The notes beneath the pieces were generated by a model. It searched no databases, was not told the DNA's origin, and saw only the letters and a list, made by a program, of their open reading frames with translations. A stretch of 49,398 bases of DNA from Deltaproteobacteria bacterium (GTDB lineage Bacteria > Desulfobacterota > Binatia > UBA1149 > CAITLU01): the NCBI GenBank assembly GCA_016218925.1, contig JACRCR010000129.1, positions 1 through 49,398 on the forward strand, given 5' to 3'. The first letter of the stretch is position 1. Every line of letters starts with the position of its first letter. Shown one piece after another: positions 16,965-25,382 of the stretch. Position numbers and translations under genes: made by a program.

Positions 16965-17113
16965 GGGACCGGTGGGAGTCTAGACGGAGGGCAAAGGGGA
17001 AAAGCGCGCGCAGCTTCAGCCAGGCCGGGCGCCAGAGTGACGACACAAGGACGCAAGCTGCAGACCCCACGCGAGGAGTCTCGGGTCAGGCTCGTGGAGG
17101 CAGCGGCGATGCT

Positions 17114-18232
17114 TCAGTTGGCCGTGGTCTCTCCGCTGTCGCCCGTCTCGCCAGTCTCGAAGCGGTGGCCGAGCAGGTTGAGCTTGTAGCGCCGGATGAC
17201 GTCCGGCTCGATGCGGCGCCCGTCCTGGTCGGTGAAGAACAACGCGTCCTGCGGGCACTGCACCACGCACGCGCCGCACTTCACGCAGCGCGAGGCGTGC
17301 GCGATCTCGACCTTGCGGGTCTCCTCGTGCTTTGCGAAGCAGGCCTCGGGGCACACCTCCCAGCACGAGTAGACGCCCTCGCAGCGGCCGGGATCGAGCG
17401 TGATGTGCCATTGCCGCGCTTCGAAGTGGCTGCCGCCTTCAATCGGGGTGCCGCCGGCGAAGTCGTAGGTCAGCACGGCCATGATGAGCGTCGTCGAGCC
17501 GGCCGCCGTCGCCAGTGCTGCGCCACCGCCGTCGCCCGCCGCTACCGCGCCTAGCGAGCACGCCGTCGCGGCCGCCCACATCAGCGGCCAGCGGCCACGT
17601 CCCATCCGGTCGTAGACGAAGAAGCACGCCAGCGACATTGCCCAGGTCTGCGCGACGATGGCGATCGCCCACGCCGGCTGCGCGATCGCGAAAGCGAGGC
17701 CGAGCACGACCGAAGTCGGAAAGCCCCACGCCGCCGCCATTTGGGCGCGCTCGTCCCACCCGAAGCGCACCCGGCGCATCGACTCGTCTTTGCGGCTCGA
17801 GCCCCGGAGGTAGCGCGGGAGATCTTCGGCGTAGACCGGGCCGAAGCGTATCTTCCATCCGCAGCGTCGCGCCACCTCGCTGGCCACCACGCCGGTGGCC
17901 GCCAGTTGCGGCGCGATCGCGCGCCGTTGCTGCACGCGGCCCTCGATGCCGCAGGTCTTCAGCGCGGTGACCACCTGACTGGTCGTCAGCAGGCCTCCGG
18001 CCGCCGCGCACCAGACGTTGATTCCTCGCGACGGTGCGACGACCAGCCACGCGTCGATGCCGCGCAGCGCGCGGGTGAGGCGTCGCACGGTAAGGTCGTA
18101 GTTGCAGGTGATCACCACCGGGCTCTCACGCCCCGGGTTGCCGATGACGCGCAGGCCCGGCTCGGTCGGCCACGGAACCATCCTGAGCAGGGTCTGCAAC
18201 AAGTCGCGAAGCGTCTCGGTGACTCTGGTCAT
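17114..18232 (-). CDS. HgcAB-like fusion: corrinoid domain, membrane helices and ferredoxin domain
   Basis: A 372-residue protein. Residues 20-145 match the HgcA corrinoid-binding domain closely (PGLRVIGNPGRESPVVIT, DAWLVVAPSRGINVWCAAAGG, QQRRAIAPQL, RFGPVYAEDLPRYL). Cys75 in NVWC is the cobalt-ligand position of the HgcA cap helix, but the usual AAGK that follows is AAAGG here. Residues 165-258 hold about four membrane helices, ending TYDFAGGTP as in HgcA. Residues 280-335 form an HgcB-like ferredoxin segment: C284, C290, C294, C298 in unusual spacing, then canonical C316, C319, C322, C326. No C-terminal Cys pair is seen. HgcA carries a methyl group for mercury methylation in anaerobes; fused homologues are known, and their activity is not assured. 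The methyltransferase gene upstream may supply the methyl group. ATG 18232 has GGAG nearby. Confidence 0.85.
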   Translation of the reverse strand: MTRVTETLRDLLQTLLRMVPWPTEPGLRVIGNPGRESPVVITCNYDLTVRRLTRALRGIDAWLVVAPSRGINVWCAAAGGLLTTSQVVTALKTCGIEGRVQQRRAIAPQLAATGVVASEVARRCGWKIRFGPVYAEDLPRYLRGSSRKDESMRRVRFGWDERAQMAAAWGFPTSVVLGLAFAIAQPAWAIAIVAQTWAMSLACFFVYDRMGRGRWPLMWAAATACSLGAVAAGDGGGAALATAAGSTTLIMAVLTYDFAGGTPIEGGSHFEARQWHITLDPGRCEGVYSCWEVCPEACFAKHEETRKVEIAHASRCVKCGACVVQCPQDALFFTDQDGRRIEPDVIRRYKLNLLGHRFETGETGDSGETTAN

Positions 18233-18299
18233 CGCGCGTTCTCCGTTCCGATGTCGGCCGAGGATCCGCCGCGCAGCGAGAAGTTCTCGGCGCCTCGAT

Positions 18300-18959
18300 T
18301 CATCGCTCTCGCTCCGCCGCCACTGCTGCGAGCGTGCCGAGCGCCGAGCGGTGCTCTTCCACCGTTCGAAGTCCGGCCGCGGCCAGCTCGCCACCGAGAT
18401 CGGCGATGGCGTGCGTTGTCGTCCCGGTGACTATCCACGTGAGCAATGCAAGCGGCAGCCGCACCACCACGTGAACGGTGCGCTGCCACAGCAGACGCGG
18501 TCTCAATTCATCTGCGATCACGACGCGCCCGCCCGGGGCGAGCGCGCGCACGGCCGCGGCGAGCACGTAAGTCCGCTCGCTCGCGGACATCTCCGACAGC
18601 GACAGGCTCGCAACCACTGCGTCGAACGATGCGGCCGGCAACGCGTCGATCTCGGCCGCCGTGGATTCGCGCAGCAGCAGACGTCCGGTCCAGTGATCAC
18701 CGAGACGCGCACGCGCACGATCGAGCATCTCGGGACTGTGATCGAGGGCTTCTACGTTCGCGCCACGTTCGAGAAGCAGCCGCGTCACCGCGCCGGTACC
18801 GCAACCGATTTCGAGCACGCGCGCGCCAGCTTTGTGCACCGCCAGCCGAGCAGCCTGCTCGTGCAGGCGCGGCACGGCGCCGAGGCTCAGCACGCGCATC
18901 CCTGCATCGTAACGGTCCGGCGCCGATTCGAGAATGCGCATCAGGACGAGCGAACTCAC
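18300..18959 (-). CDS. Class I SAM-dependent methyltransferase next to the HgcAB-like fusion
   Basis: A 219-residue Rossmann-fold methyltransferase. Motif I VLEIGCGTGAVTRLL is at about 48-62, an acidic residue follows in the next strand (EALDHSPEMLDRAR), and motif post-I/II contains FDAVVASLSLSEMSASER. Near the C-terminus is a hydrophobic stretch (VVVRLPLALLTWIVTG) that could touch the membrane. It lies 67 nt upstream of the fused corrinoid-ferredoxin gene on the same strand, so it may methylate the corrinoid or a related small molecule; this resembles the arrangement for which I recall the name corrinoid-protein-associated methyltransferase, not verified here. GTG at 18959 gives the longest plausible product; ATG at 18941 is the alternative. 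Confidence 0.8.
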   Translation of the reverse strand: MSSLVLMRILESAPDRYDAGMRVLSLGAVPRLHEQAARLAVHKAGARVLEIGCGTGAVTRLLLERGANVEALDHSPEMLDRARARLGDHWTGRLLLRESTAAEIDALPAASFDAVVASLSLSEMSASERTYVLAAAVRALAPGGRVVIADELRPRLLWQRTVHVVVRLPLALLTWIVTGTTTHAIADLGGELAAAGLRTVEEHRSALGTLAAVAAERER

Positions 18960-19242
18960 GGCTGGGGCACTCTAGGATGATCGAAGCGGAGGGAGAAACC
19001 GCGGGACGCCGCGCGCCCGGCGTTCCCGACGCCAGGTTCGAGAAAGCTGCGGGTGCAGCGCGCGCCGCAGAGACCGCCGTCCTGCTCCCCCGGCCCGTGA
19101 CGCGACGCTCGCAGCAGCGTCCCCGCCGCGTCCGCACCGGTTGCTGACGAGCCTTCGCGGTCCGCTCCGCCCGCCCGTGCAAAAAACCTCGCGCCGGTGC
19201 TAGAGTCCGGCCCAGTCCCAGCAATCAGGAGAACTCCGCCCG
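18960..19242. other. Divergent intergenic region
   Basis: The 283 nt separate the leftward methyltransferase gene from the rightward fusion gene at 19243. It should hold promoters for both, but I see no element good enough to name. AGGAG is present 10 nt before 19243. Confidence 0.4.
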
Positions 19243-22200
19243 ATGTCAGAGGAAGCCCCTACATCCGACCTTCTCGACTTGCCCGCACGCCTGGTCGCAG
19301 CGCTGCGCAACGCGGTCGAGATCGCGCAACTCGGACGCCGAGAGCGCATTGCGCATACGCCTTACGAGCTGGCGATGAACGAGGCCAACTTCAGGCTTCG
19401 CCGTTACGGTCTCGCTGACGACGTCGACAGCGAGACCGGCGCAGCGGCCGAGCGCGACGCCGCGGCGCCGCACCGCCGCGCGGCGCAAGCGCGCCCGAGC
19501 ATCATCTTGATACCGCCGCTGATGCTGACCGCCGACGTCTACGATGTCGCGCCCGAAACCAGCGCGGTTTCGCATCTGGCGGCCTCCGACATCGATCCGT
19601 GGGTGGTAGATTTCGGCGCGCCTGAGCGGCAAGAGGGCGGTCTGCAGCGAACGCTGACCGATCACATCGTCGCAGTCAGCGAGGCGGTCGACTACGTGCG
19701 CGGCCAGACCGGGCGCAATGTGCACCTTGCGGGCTACTCGCAAGGAGGCATCTTCGCTTACCTGGTTGCAGCGTATCGCTACTCCGAAGGCCTTGCCTCG
19801 GTCATCACCTTCGGCTCGCCGGTCAACGTTCACCAGGGCCTGGTGCCGGGAGTGCCCGACGAGTTGGTGCTGGGACTGGTCAAGCCGCTGGGCCGCCTGG
19901 TAACCGCCGGCCTTCCCAGTGGAGCGGTGCCGGCGTGGCTCAGCCGCAACGCGTTCAAGATGCTCAGCCCCACCAAGGAACTTCGCCATCAACTCGAGTT
20001 CCTCGGCAGTCTGCACGACCGCGACGCTCTGATGCGAAGGGAAGGGGCGCGTCGCTTCCTCTCCGATGAAGGCTGGGTTGCGTGGCCGGGTCCGGCGTTC
20101 AGCGATTTTCTCGAGCAGATGGTGATGGGGAACCGCCTGTTCTCGGGCGGCTTCGTGGTCGAGGGGCGCACCGTCACGCTCGCCGACATGACCTGTCCGG
20201 TGCTGGCTTTCGTCGGAGAGAACGACGACATCGCCAAGGCGCGCACCGTGCGCTCGCTGGCGGACGTGGCGCTGCGTGCCAAGCTCTATGAGACTTCGCT
20301 TCGCGCCGGTCACATGGGACTGGTGATCGGATCGCTGGCGATGCGCGAGACGTGGCCGACGGTGACCGGCTGGATTCAGTGGCAGGAAGGCGCTGGCGAG
20401 AAGCCGGCACGCGTGGTTCCGCTCGGTTCCAGGATTGCCGAGTCGCGCGGTGTGGCGGACGCGGCCGCCGGTAACGGAGCCGGACGAATGGCCGAGTCCG
20501 AGGAGGAACAGGAAGGCGGCGCGGAATCCGAGGAGCTACCGAGCCTGCTGTCCGCCGCCGGCTCGCTAGGTCTGGACGCACTGCACCTGCTCGCCGACAT
20601 CGTCGGCAGCGGTGCCGAGGCGTTCTGGACGCTGGGGACCAACGTGGCCAGCCAGGTCCCGCGTCTGGCACGACTCGAAGCGCTACGCCGCGACACGCGA
20701 GTCGGACTCGCCCTGACGCTCGCGGAGCAGGCTGCGGCTTCGCCGACCAGCACCTTCTTCCTCTATGAGGGCCGCGCGCACACCTATGCAGATGCCGATC
20801 GACGCGTGGATGCGATCGTGCGCGGGCTGCTCTCGCTCGGCGTGCGCACTGGCGACAACGTCGGCGTGTTGATGAACAGCCGCCCTTCGGCGCTGGCCGT
20901 TGTGGCAGCGGTCAACCGCCTGGGAGCGGTGTCGGTGATGCTACGCGGCGACGATCATCTCCCACAGGAGATCCGTCTGGCGGACGTCGATCACATGGTT
21001 GCCGATCCCAATCACGCTGAAGCGGCGCTGGCGGCTTTCCACGGCCGTGTTCACGTGCTCGGCGGAGTCGGCAATCCGGACCGTGAGTTGCCGGCCGGCG
21101 CCAACGACATGGAGGCGATCGACCCGGACCTCGTCGCCGTTCCGCAGTGGTACAGGCCCTCCCCGGGCAAGGCCGAAGACGTTGCGTTCGTGTTCTTCTC
21201 GGGACACGGCGCCGGGCTGCACGCCAACCGCATCACCAACCGGCGCTGGGCACTGTCGGCGCTCGGCACCGCGTCCGCGGTCGCGATGAGTCCGAGCGAT
21301 ACGGTTTATGGCTGGACACCGATTCAGCATCCAACCGGCCTGCTGGTGTCGATGAGCGCGGCGCTGGCTGCCGGTTCGCGAGTGGCGCTTGCGCACGGCT
21401 TCGGTGCCGAGACGTTCTGGGAAGACGTGCGACGCTACGGGGCGACGGTGGTCTTCTACACCGGCGCAGTACTACGCGAATTGATCGATGCGCCACGCCG
21501 CCCCAGCGAACACAACCACTCGGTGCGCATGTTCGCGGGGAGCGGCATGCCGGCGCCGCTGTGGCGCCGCCTGCTCGAGCGTTTCGAGCCGACCAACGTG
21601 CTGGAGTTCTACGCGTCGACCGAGGGCAGTGCGATTCTGGCCAACGTGTCGGGCCGCAAGATCGGCGCGCTCGGCCGGCCGATTCCCGGCAGCGCCGAAG
21701 TCTGTCTGGCAGCGTGGGATGTCGAAGCGGACCGCCCGGTTCTCGATGACGCGGGTTACGTGTGGCGAGCGGCGAGAGGTGCCAGCGGCATGCTGCTCGC
21801 GCGCGTAGAACGTGAACGGGGCGCGCTGGAGGGCCGCCCGATGCGCAACGTTTTCGAGGCCGGCGATGCCTGGCACGTAACCGGAAACATCTGCCGCATC
21901 GACGAAGAAGGTGACTACTGGCTCGTCGACCGCGTGGCCGACATGATCCGCAGCGGTCGCGGTACGATTCCTTCGCGACCTATCGAAGAGGCGCTGTGGG
22001 AACTCGACTCGGTCAGCGAGGTCGCCGCGTACGCGCTGGAACTCTCACCGTCGGTGGATGTGCCGGCAGCGGCGTTGGTACTTCGCGGCAGCGGCGGACT
22101 CGACGTGGCCGAACTCAGTCGCAAGGCCGGCGAACTGCCGGTTCGCAGCCGGCCGGTCATCATCCGCGTGCTGCGCGAGCTTCCGCGCACACCGGGCTAC

Positions 22201-22338
22201 CGCGTGCTGAAGGGCCCGCTGCGCAGCCATGGCATCCCGGCCGAGGACATCGAACAGGGGCGGGTGCTGTGGTTGGATCCTGCCAGTGGCGCGTATCAGA
22301 CACTCGACCAGGCGACACTGGCAACTCTTCGGGGCTGA
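19243..22338 (+). CDS. Alpha/beta-hydrolase fused to an AMP-binding acyl-CoA synthetase-like domain
   Basis: A 1031-residue two-domain enzyme. Residues about 80-400 form an alpha/beta hydrolase related to PHA synthase/PhaC folds; the nucleophile motif is GYSQGG (Ser166), where true PHA synthases have Cys, with probable Asp328/329 (GENDD) and His357 (AGHMG). A Glu/Ser-rich linker follows. Residues about 495-1030 are an adenylate-forming domain: FYASTEGS (about 789-796), DRVADMIRSGRG (about 891-902) and the A10 lysine at about 990 (YRVLKGPLR). The ATP-binding loop normally written SGTTGxPKG is degenerate (FFSGHGAGLHANR, about 651-663). Plausibly hydrolyses a lipid ester and activates or binds the released acyl chain. 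Similar fusions occur in actinobacteria. Start is supported by AGGAG. Confidence 0.82.
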   Translation: MSEEAPTSDLLDLPARLVAALRNAVEIAQLGRRERIAHTPYELAMNEANFRLRRYGLADDVDSETGAAAERDAAAPHRRAAQARPSIILIPPLMLTADVYDVAPETSAVSHLAASDIDPWVVDFGAPERQEGGLQRTLTDHIVAVSEAVDYVRGQTGRNVHLAGYSQGGIFAYLVAAYRYSEGLASVITFGSPVNVHQGLVPGVPDELVLGLVKPLGRLVTAGLPSGAVPAWLSRNAFKMLSPTKELRHQLEFLGSLHDRDALMRREGARRFLSDEGWVAWPGPAFSDFLEQMVMGNRLFSGGFVVEGRTVTLADMTCPVLAFVGENDDIAKARTVRSLADVALRAKLYETSLRAGHMGLVIGSLAMRETWPTVTGWIQWQEGAGEKPARVVPLGSRIAESRGVADAAAGNGAGRMAESEEEQEGGAESEELPSLLSAAGSLGLDALHLLADIVGSGAEAFWTLGTNVASQVPRLARLEALRRDTRVGLALTLAEQAAASPTSTFFLYEGRAHTYADADRRVDAIVRGLLSLGVRTGDNVGVLMNSRPSALAVVAAVNRLGAVSVMLRGDDHLPQEIRLADVDHMVADPNHAEAALAAFHGRVHVLGGVGNPDRELPAGANDMEAIDPDLVAVPQWYRPSPGKAEDVAFVFFSGHGAGLHANRITNRRWALSALGTASAVAMSPSDTVYGWTPIQHPTGLLVSMSAALAAGSRVALAHGFGAETFWEDVRRYGATVVFYTGAVLRELIDAPRRPSEHNHSVRMFAGSGMPAPLWRRLLERFEPTNVLEFYASTEGSAILANVSGRKIGALGRPIPGSAEVCLAAWDVEADRPVLDDAGYVWRAARGASGMLLARVERERGALEGRPMRNVFEAGDAWHVTGNICRIDEEGDYWLVDRVADMIRSGRGTIPSRPIEEALWELDSVSEVAAYALELSPSVDVPAAALVLRGSGGLDVAELSRKAGELPVRSRPVIIRVLRELPRTPGYRVLKGPLRSHGIPAEDIEQGRVLWLDPASGAYQTLDQATLATLRG

Positions 22339-22362
22339 AGCGCACGCGATCGGAGCGGCGGG

Positions 22363-24144
22363 GTGGCACGACCTGTGGCCATCGGGCACGATGCCGCTCG
22401 GATGAATCACTCGCGCATCATGGCTCGATCGTACTTCGGCATCGGCGCGGTGCTGGCGGCGCTGGTGCTAGGCCTCGCTACGGGCTGTTCCAAGAAAGAG
22501 ACTTCGGGGGATGGCGCCGGCTCGGATGCCGGGCTGGTGGCGGCAGTCGCCGAGTTTCCGCGTCAGGTGATCGAGGTTACCGGCGGCGTCCACGTTGCGG
22601 TCGGGTTCGGTCTGGCCAACTCGATCATGATCGAGGGCAGCGACGGCGTCGTCATCGTCGATGCGATGGAGAGCGCCGAGGCCGCGCGCCCGGTGCGCGA
22701 GGCTTTCCGCAAGATCAGCGACAAGCCGGTACGCGCCATCGTTCTCACCCATAACCACGCCGACCATATCTTCGGGGCCGGCGTGCTGGCCGGCTCCGAC
22801 CATCCCGAAGTGATCGCCCACGCCACGTTCGCGCGCGAACTCGAGAAGCTTGCGGGTCCGCTGCAGCCGGTCTTGTTCAAGCGCAGCATGCGCCAGTTCG
22901 GAACCGCGCTTCCCTCGCCCGAGCGTCTCAATTGCGGGATCGGCCCGCGCCTGCTCACCGATGCCAACTCTGTCCTGGCCCCGCTGCTGCCCACTCGCAC
23001 GTTCGACGGCGAGCAGACCGAGATCGACGTGGCGGGTGTGCACATGGTGCTGGTCCACGCACCGGGCGAGACACCCGATCAGATCTTCGTGTGGCTACCA
23101 GACAAACGCGTGCTGCTGGCCGGAGACAATTTCTACCACTCGTTCCCCAATCTCTACACGATCCGCGGCGGCACTTACCGCGACGTCCTCGAGTGGATCG
23201 CCAGTCTCGACAAGATGCGGGCCCTTCGCCCTGCGTTCCTGGTGCCTGGCCACACGCTGCCGATCTCGGGGACGGATGAGATCGCGCGTACGCTGACCGA
23301 CTATCGCGACGCCATTCAGTACGTACACGATCGCACCGTCACGTTGATGAACGACGGGCTGTCGGCGGAGGACATCGCCGCGCAGGTGCAACTGCCTGCG
23401 TCGCTCGCCGAGCGGCCCTATCTTGCCGAACACTACGGGCGCATCGATTGGTCGGTGCGCGCGATTTTCGACGGCTATGTCGGTTGGTTCAGCGGCAATG
23501 CCGCCGATCTGCCCACGATGTCGAGCCAGAAGGTCGCTCGCCGGATGGCCACGCTGGCGGGTGGTTCGGAGAAGCTGCGAGATGCGGCGCGCGCGGCGCT
23601 CGAGCAGGGCGACGCGCGCTGGGCGCTCGAGCTTGCCGATCAGCTACGGGCTCTTGGCGAGTTCACCGATGTGGCGGCGCAAGTGCGTGCGGCGTCGCTG
23701 CGGATGATGGCTACCACGGAGTCCAGCGCCAACGGGCGCAACTACTACATGAGCGAGGCTCTGGAAGCCGAAGGAAAGATCAAGATCGAGCCGCCAGATC
23801 CAGCCAAGGCGCCGATCGAATTACTGCGCGCGATTCCGATCGAAACGTTCATGCGCTCGCTGTGCACGCACCTGCGCCCGGACAAGGCGCGCGGCCGGAC
23901 GATGGCCGTCGGGTTTCGCTTTCCCGATCTCGGCCAGGAGTGGGGAGTGTGGGTGCGCAACAGCGTCGCCGAGCTGCAGCCGCGCCTTCCCGAGCGCGCC
24001 GACATGATGGTGACCGTCGATTCGCAGGTGTGGAAGGAGATTCTCGCGCGCAAGCGCAACGCCACCGCAGCGTTCGTCCGCGGCGACGTCAAGGTGGATC
24101 GCAATCGGCTGGAGCTGGTGCGGTTTCTGTTGCTGTTTCGGTGA
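22363..24144 (+). CDS. Alkylsulfatase-like metallo-beta-lactamase lipoprotein
   Basis: A 593-residue protein: signal peptide with lipobox ATGC, metallo-beta-lactamase domain with the zinc motif THNHADH at about 129-135, second-shell motifs LVHAPGETPD and LLAGDNFYHSFPNLYTIRG characteristic of SdsA1-type linear alkylsulfatases, a helical dimerisation segment (about 400-470), and a C-terminal SCP2-like lipid-binding domain (about 480-593). The family hydrolyses alkyl sulfates such as dodecyl sulfate to alcohol and sulfate. The GTG at 22363 has GGAG 8 nt upstream; ATG at 22402 or 22420 would give a shorter leader and cannot be excluded. It lies 24 nt after the fusion gene, so co-transcription is likely. 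Confidence 0.85.
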   Translation: MARPVAIGHDAARMNHSRIMARSYFGIGAVLAALVLGLATGCSKKETSGDGAGSDAGLVAAVAEFPRQVIEVTGGVHVAVGFGLANSIMIEGSDGVVIVDAMESAEAARPVREAFRKISDKPVRAIVLTHNHADHIFGAGVLAGSDHPEVIAHATFARELEKLAGPLQPVLFKRSMRQFGTALPSPERLNCGIGPRLLTDANSVLAPLLPTRTFDGEQTEIDVAGVHMVLVHAPGETPDQIFVWLPDKRVLLAGDNFYHSFPNLYTIRGGTYRDVLEWIASLDKMRALRPAFLVPGHTLPISGTDEIARTLTDYRDAIQYVHDRTVTLMNDGLSAEDIAAQVQLPASLAERPYLAEHYGRIDWSVRAIFDGYVGWFSGNAADLPTMSSQKVARRMATLAGGSEKLRDAARAALEQGDARWALELADQLRALGEFTDVAAQVRAASLRMMATTESSANGRNYYMSEALEAEGKIKIEPPDPAKAPIELLRAIPIETFMRSLCTHLRPDKARGRTMAVGFRFPDLGQEWGVWVRNSVAELQPRLPERADMMVTVDSQVWKEILARKRNATAAFVRGDVKVDRNRLELVRFLLLFR

Positions 24145-24151
24145 GGCGGGG

Positions 24152-24880
24152 ATGGCTGAGAGCCCGGCTCTGAGAACGCGTCCGATGCCCACTCCACCGA
24201 CTCTCGCGAAATCTCTCGACCTCGCCACCCGCCACGTCGCCGCTGCCGATGCGCGCATGGCGGCGCTGATCGAGGTCGTGGGGCCTTGCACGCTCACGGT
24301 GCGTCGCGGTCGTTATGCTTCGCTGGTGCGCGCGATCGTCGGGCAACAGGTTTCGACCGCGGCGGCGCGCACCATCTACGGGAGGCTGGAAACCGCAGCG
24401 GGTGGCCGCATGGTGGCCGGTGCGATCACCGCTCTCGACGACGCGACGCTACGCAGCGCCGGTCTGTCGCGCCAGAAGGTATTGTCGGTGCGCGATCTGA
24501 CCGAGCGCGTGGTTAGCGGCGATCTCAGCCTGCAGCGGCTGTCGGCACTCGCCGACGAAGCCGTCATCGAGGATCTCACGCGCGTGCGCGGAATCGGGCG
24601 CTGGACTGCCGAGATGTTCCTGATGTTCGTGCTGATGCGCGGCGACGTGCTGCCGGTCGATGACCTCGGGATCCAGAACGCGTTCCGCAAGTTGTATCGG
24701 ATGCGCGATAGACCCAGCGCCGAGCGCATGCAGAAAGTGGCGCGGGTGTGGCGCCCGTGGCGCACGGTGGGCTGCTGGTACTTGTGGCGTGCGCTCGAGC
24801 AGCCCGCAGCCGCGCTCAGCGCTCCACGACCATCAACGCCATCCAGATCAGGCACACGACCTGTACGAAGAAGAACGTGA
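24152..24880 (+). CDS. DNA-3-methyladenine glycosylase II (AlkA-type, HhH-GPD)
   Basis: A 242-residue base-excision repair glycosylase. The segment YASLVRAIVGQQVSTAAARTI begins the HhH-GPD domain, the hairpin is LTRVRGIGRWTAEMF, and the catalytic aspartate lies in LPVDDLGIQNAF. It removes alkylated purines from DNA. Length is typical of the short AlkA forms lacking the N-terminal domain. ATG at 24185 is an alternative start. The gene begins 7 nt after the alkylsulfatase stop and its 3' end overlaps the convergent MAPEG gene by 65 nt; the last 20 or so residues (Pro/Ser/Arg-rich) are outside the conserved fold. Confidence 0.9.
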   Translation: MAESPALRTRPMPTPPTLAKSLDLATRHVAAADARMAALIEVVGPCTLTVRRGRYASLVRAIVGQQVSTAAARTIYGRLETAAGGRMVAGAITALDDATLRSAGLSRQKVLSVRDLTERVVSGDLSLQRLSALADEAVIEDLTRVRGIGRWTAEMFLMFVLMRGDVLPVDDLGIQNAFRKLYRMRDRPSAERMQKVARVWRPWRTVGCWYLWRALEQPAAALSAPRPSTPSRSGTRPVRRRT

Positions 24881-25226
24881 ACCGCACGTTGACCGCCACG
24901 ACACCCGGCGAAGAGACGTGCGCGATGGTCTGCCCGACGCGCGCGAACGCGTAGGTACTGGCGAGCGTACCGAACAAGGGCGCGGTGAGCCCCGAGACGT
25001 GTCCGGTCAGCACCACCGCGGCGAATAGTGGCAGGTTCTCGAGGCAGTTCAGGTGCGCACGGTTCAGGCGCCAGTAGAAGTCGCTGCCGTGAGGCTGTCC
25101 GGCGGGGAAGCTGTTTGCCGCCGCCTTGCCGGTTACCACGTGGCTGATGCGAATCGCGCCGATCGACAGAACCAGTGCCACCGTCCAGAACACGAAACCC
25201 ATCAGGCTGTAAAGCGGGGTTGTCAT
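24816..25226 (-). CDS. MAPEG-family membrane protein
   Basis: A 136-residue protein with four predicted membrane helices and the family motif RLNRAHLNCLENLPLFAAVVL (shortened here to its core RAHLNCLENLP). MAPEG members are trimeric membrane enzymes or relatives, often glutathione-dependent. The GGAAG ribosome-binding site precedes the ATG at 25226. It is convergent with, and overlaps, the glycosylase gene. Confidence 0.85.
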   Translation of the reverse strand: MTTPLYSLMGFVFWTVALVLSIGAIRISHVVTGKAAANSFPAGQPHGSDFYWRLNRAHLNCLENLPLFAAVVLTGHVSGLTAPLFGTLASTYAFARVGQTIAHVSSPGVVAVNVRFTFFFVQVVCLIWMALMVVER

Positions 25227-25332
25227 TGCTTCCGACGTGCGCCTTTATGGCCGCGGCCTCGAGCGGAAGGCAAGAGCTGCGAGGACATCTCACCGCGCTA
25301 CTGCCCAATGTTCGCAGTGCCGGCCGGCGCGA

Positions 25333-25362
25333 AGCGGCTTGGCCTGGCGCGGCCTAGCCGCT
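25333..25362. promoter_or_regulatory. Hairpin between divergent MAPEG and YkgJ-type genes
   Basis: AGCGGCTTGGCC (25333-25344) pairs with GGCCTAGCCGCT (25351-25362) at 11 of 12 positions with a 6-nt loop. It lies 20 nt before the rightward ATG at 25383 and could be an operator or a leader structure. Confidence 0.35.
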
Positions 25363-25382
25363 AAGCAGGCGCGATCGTTCTC

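Noticed and set aside
22365-22380. TGGCACGACCTGTGGC as a sigma-54 promoter
   Set aside because: The -12 GC is shifted by one base, TTGC is absent, and it lies within the start of the alkylsulfatase gene.
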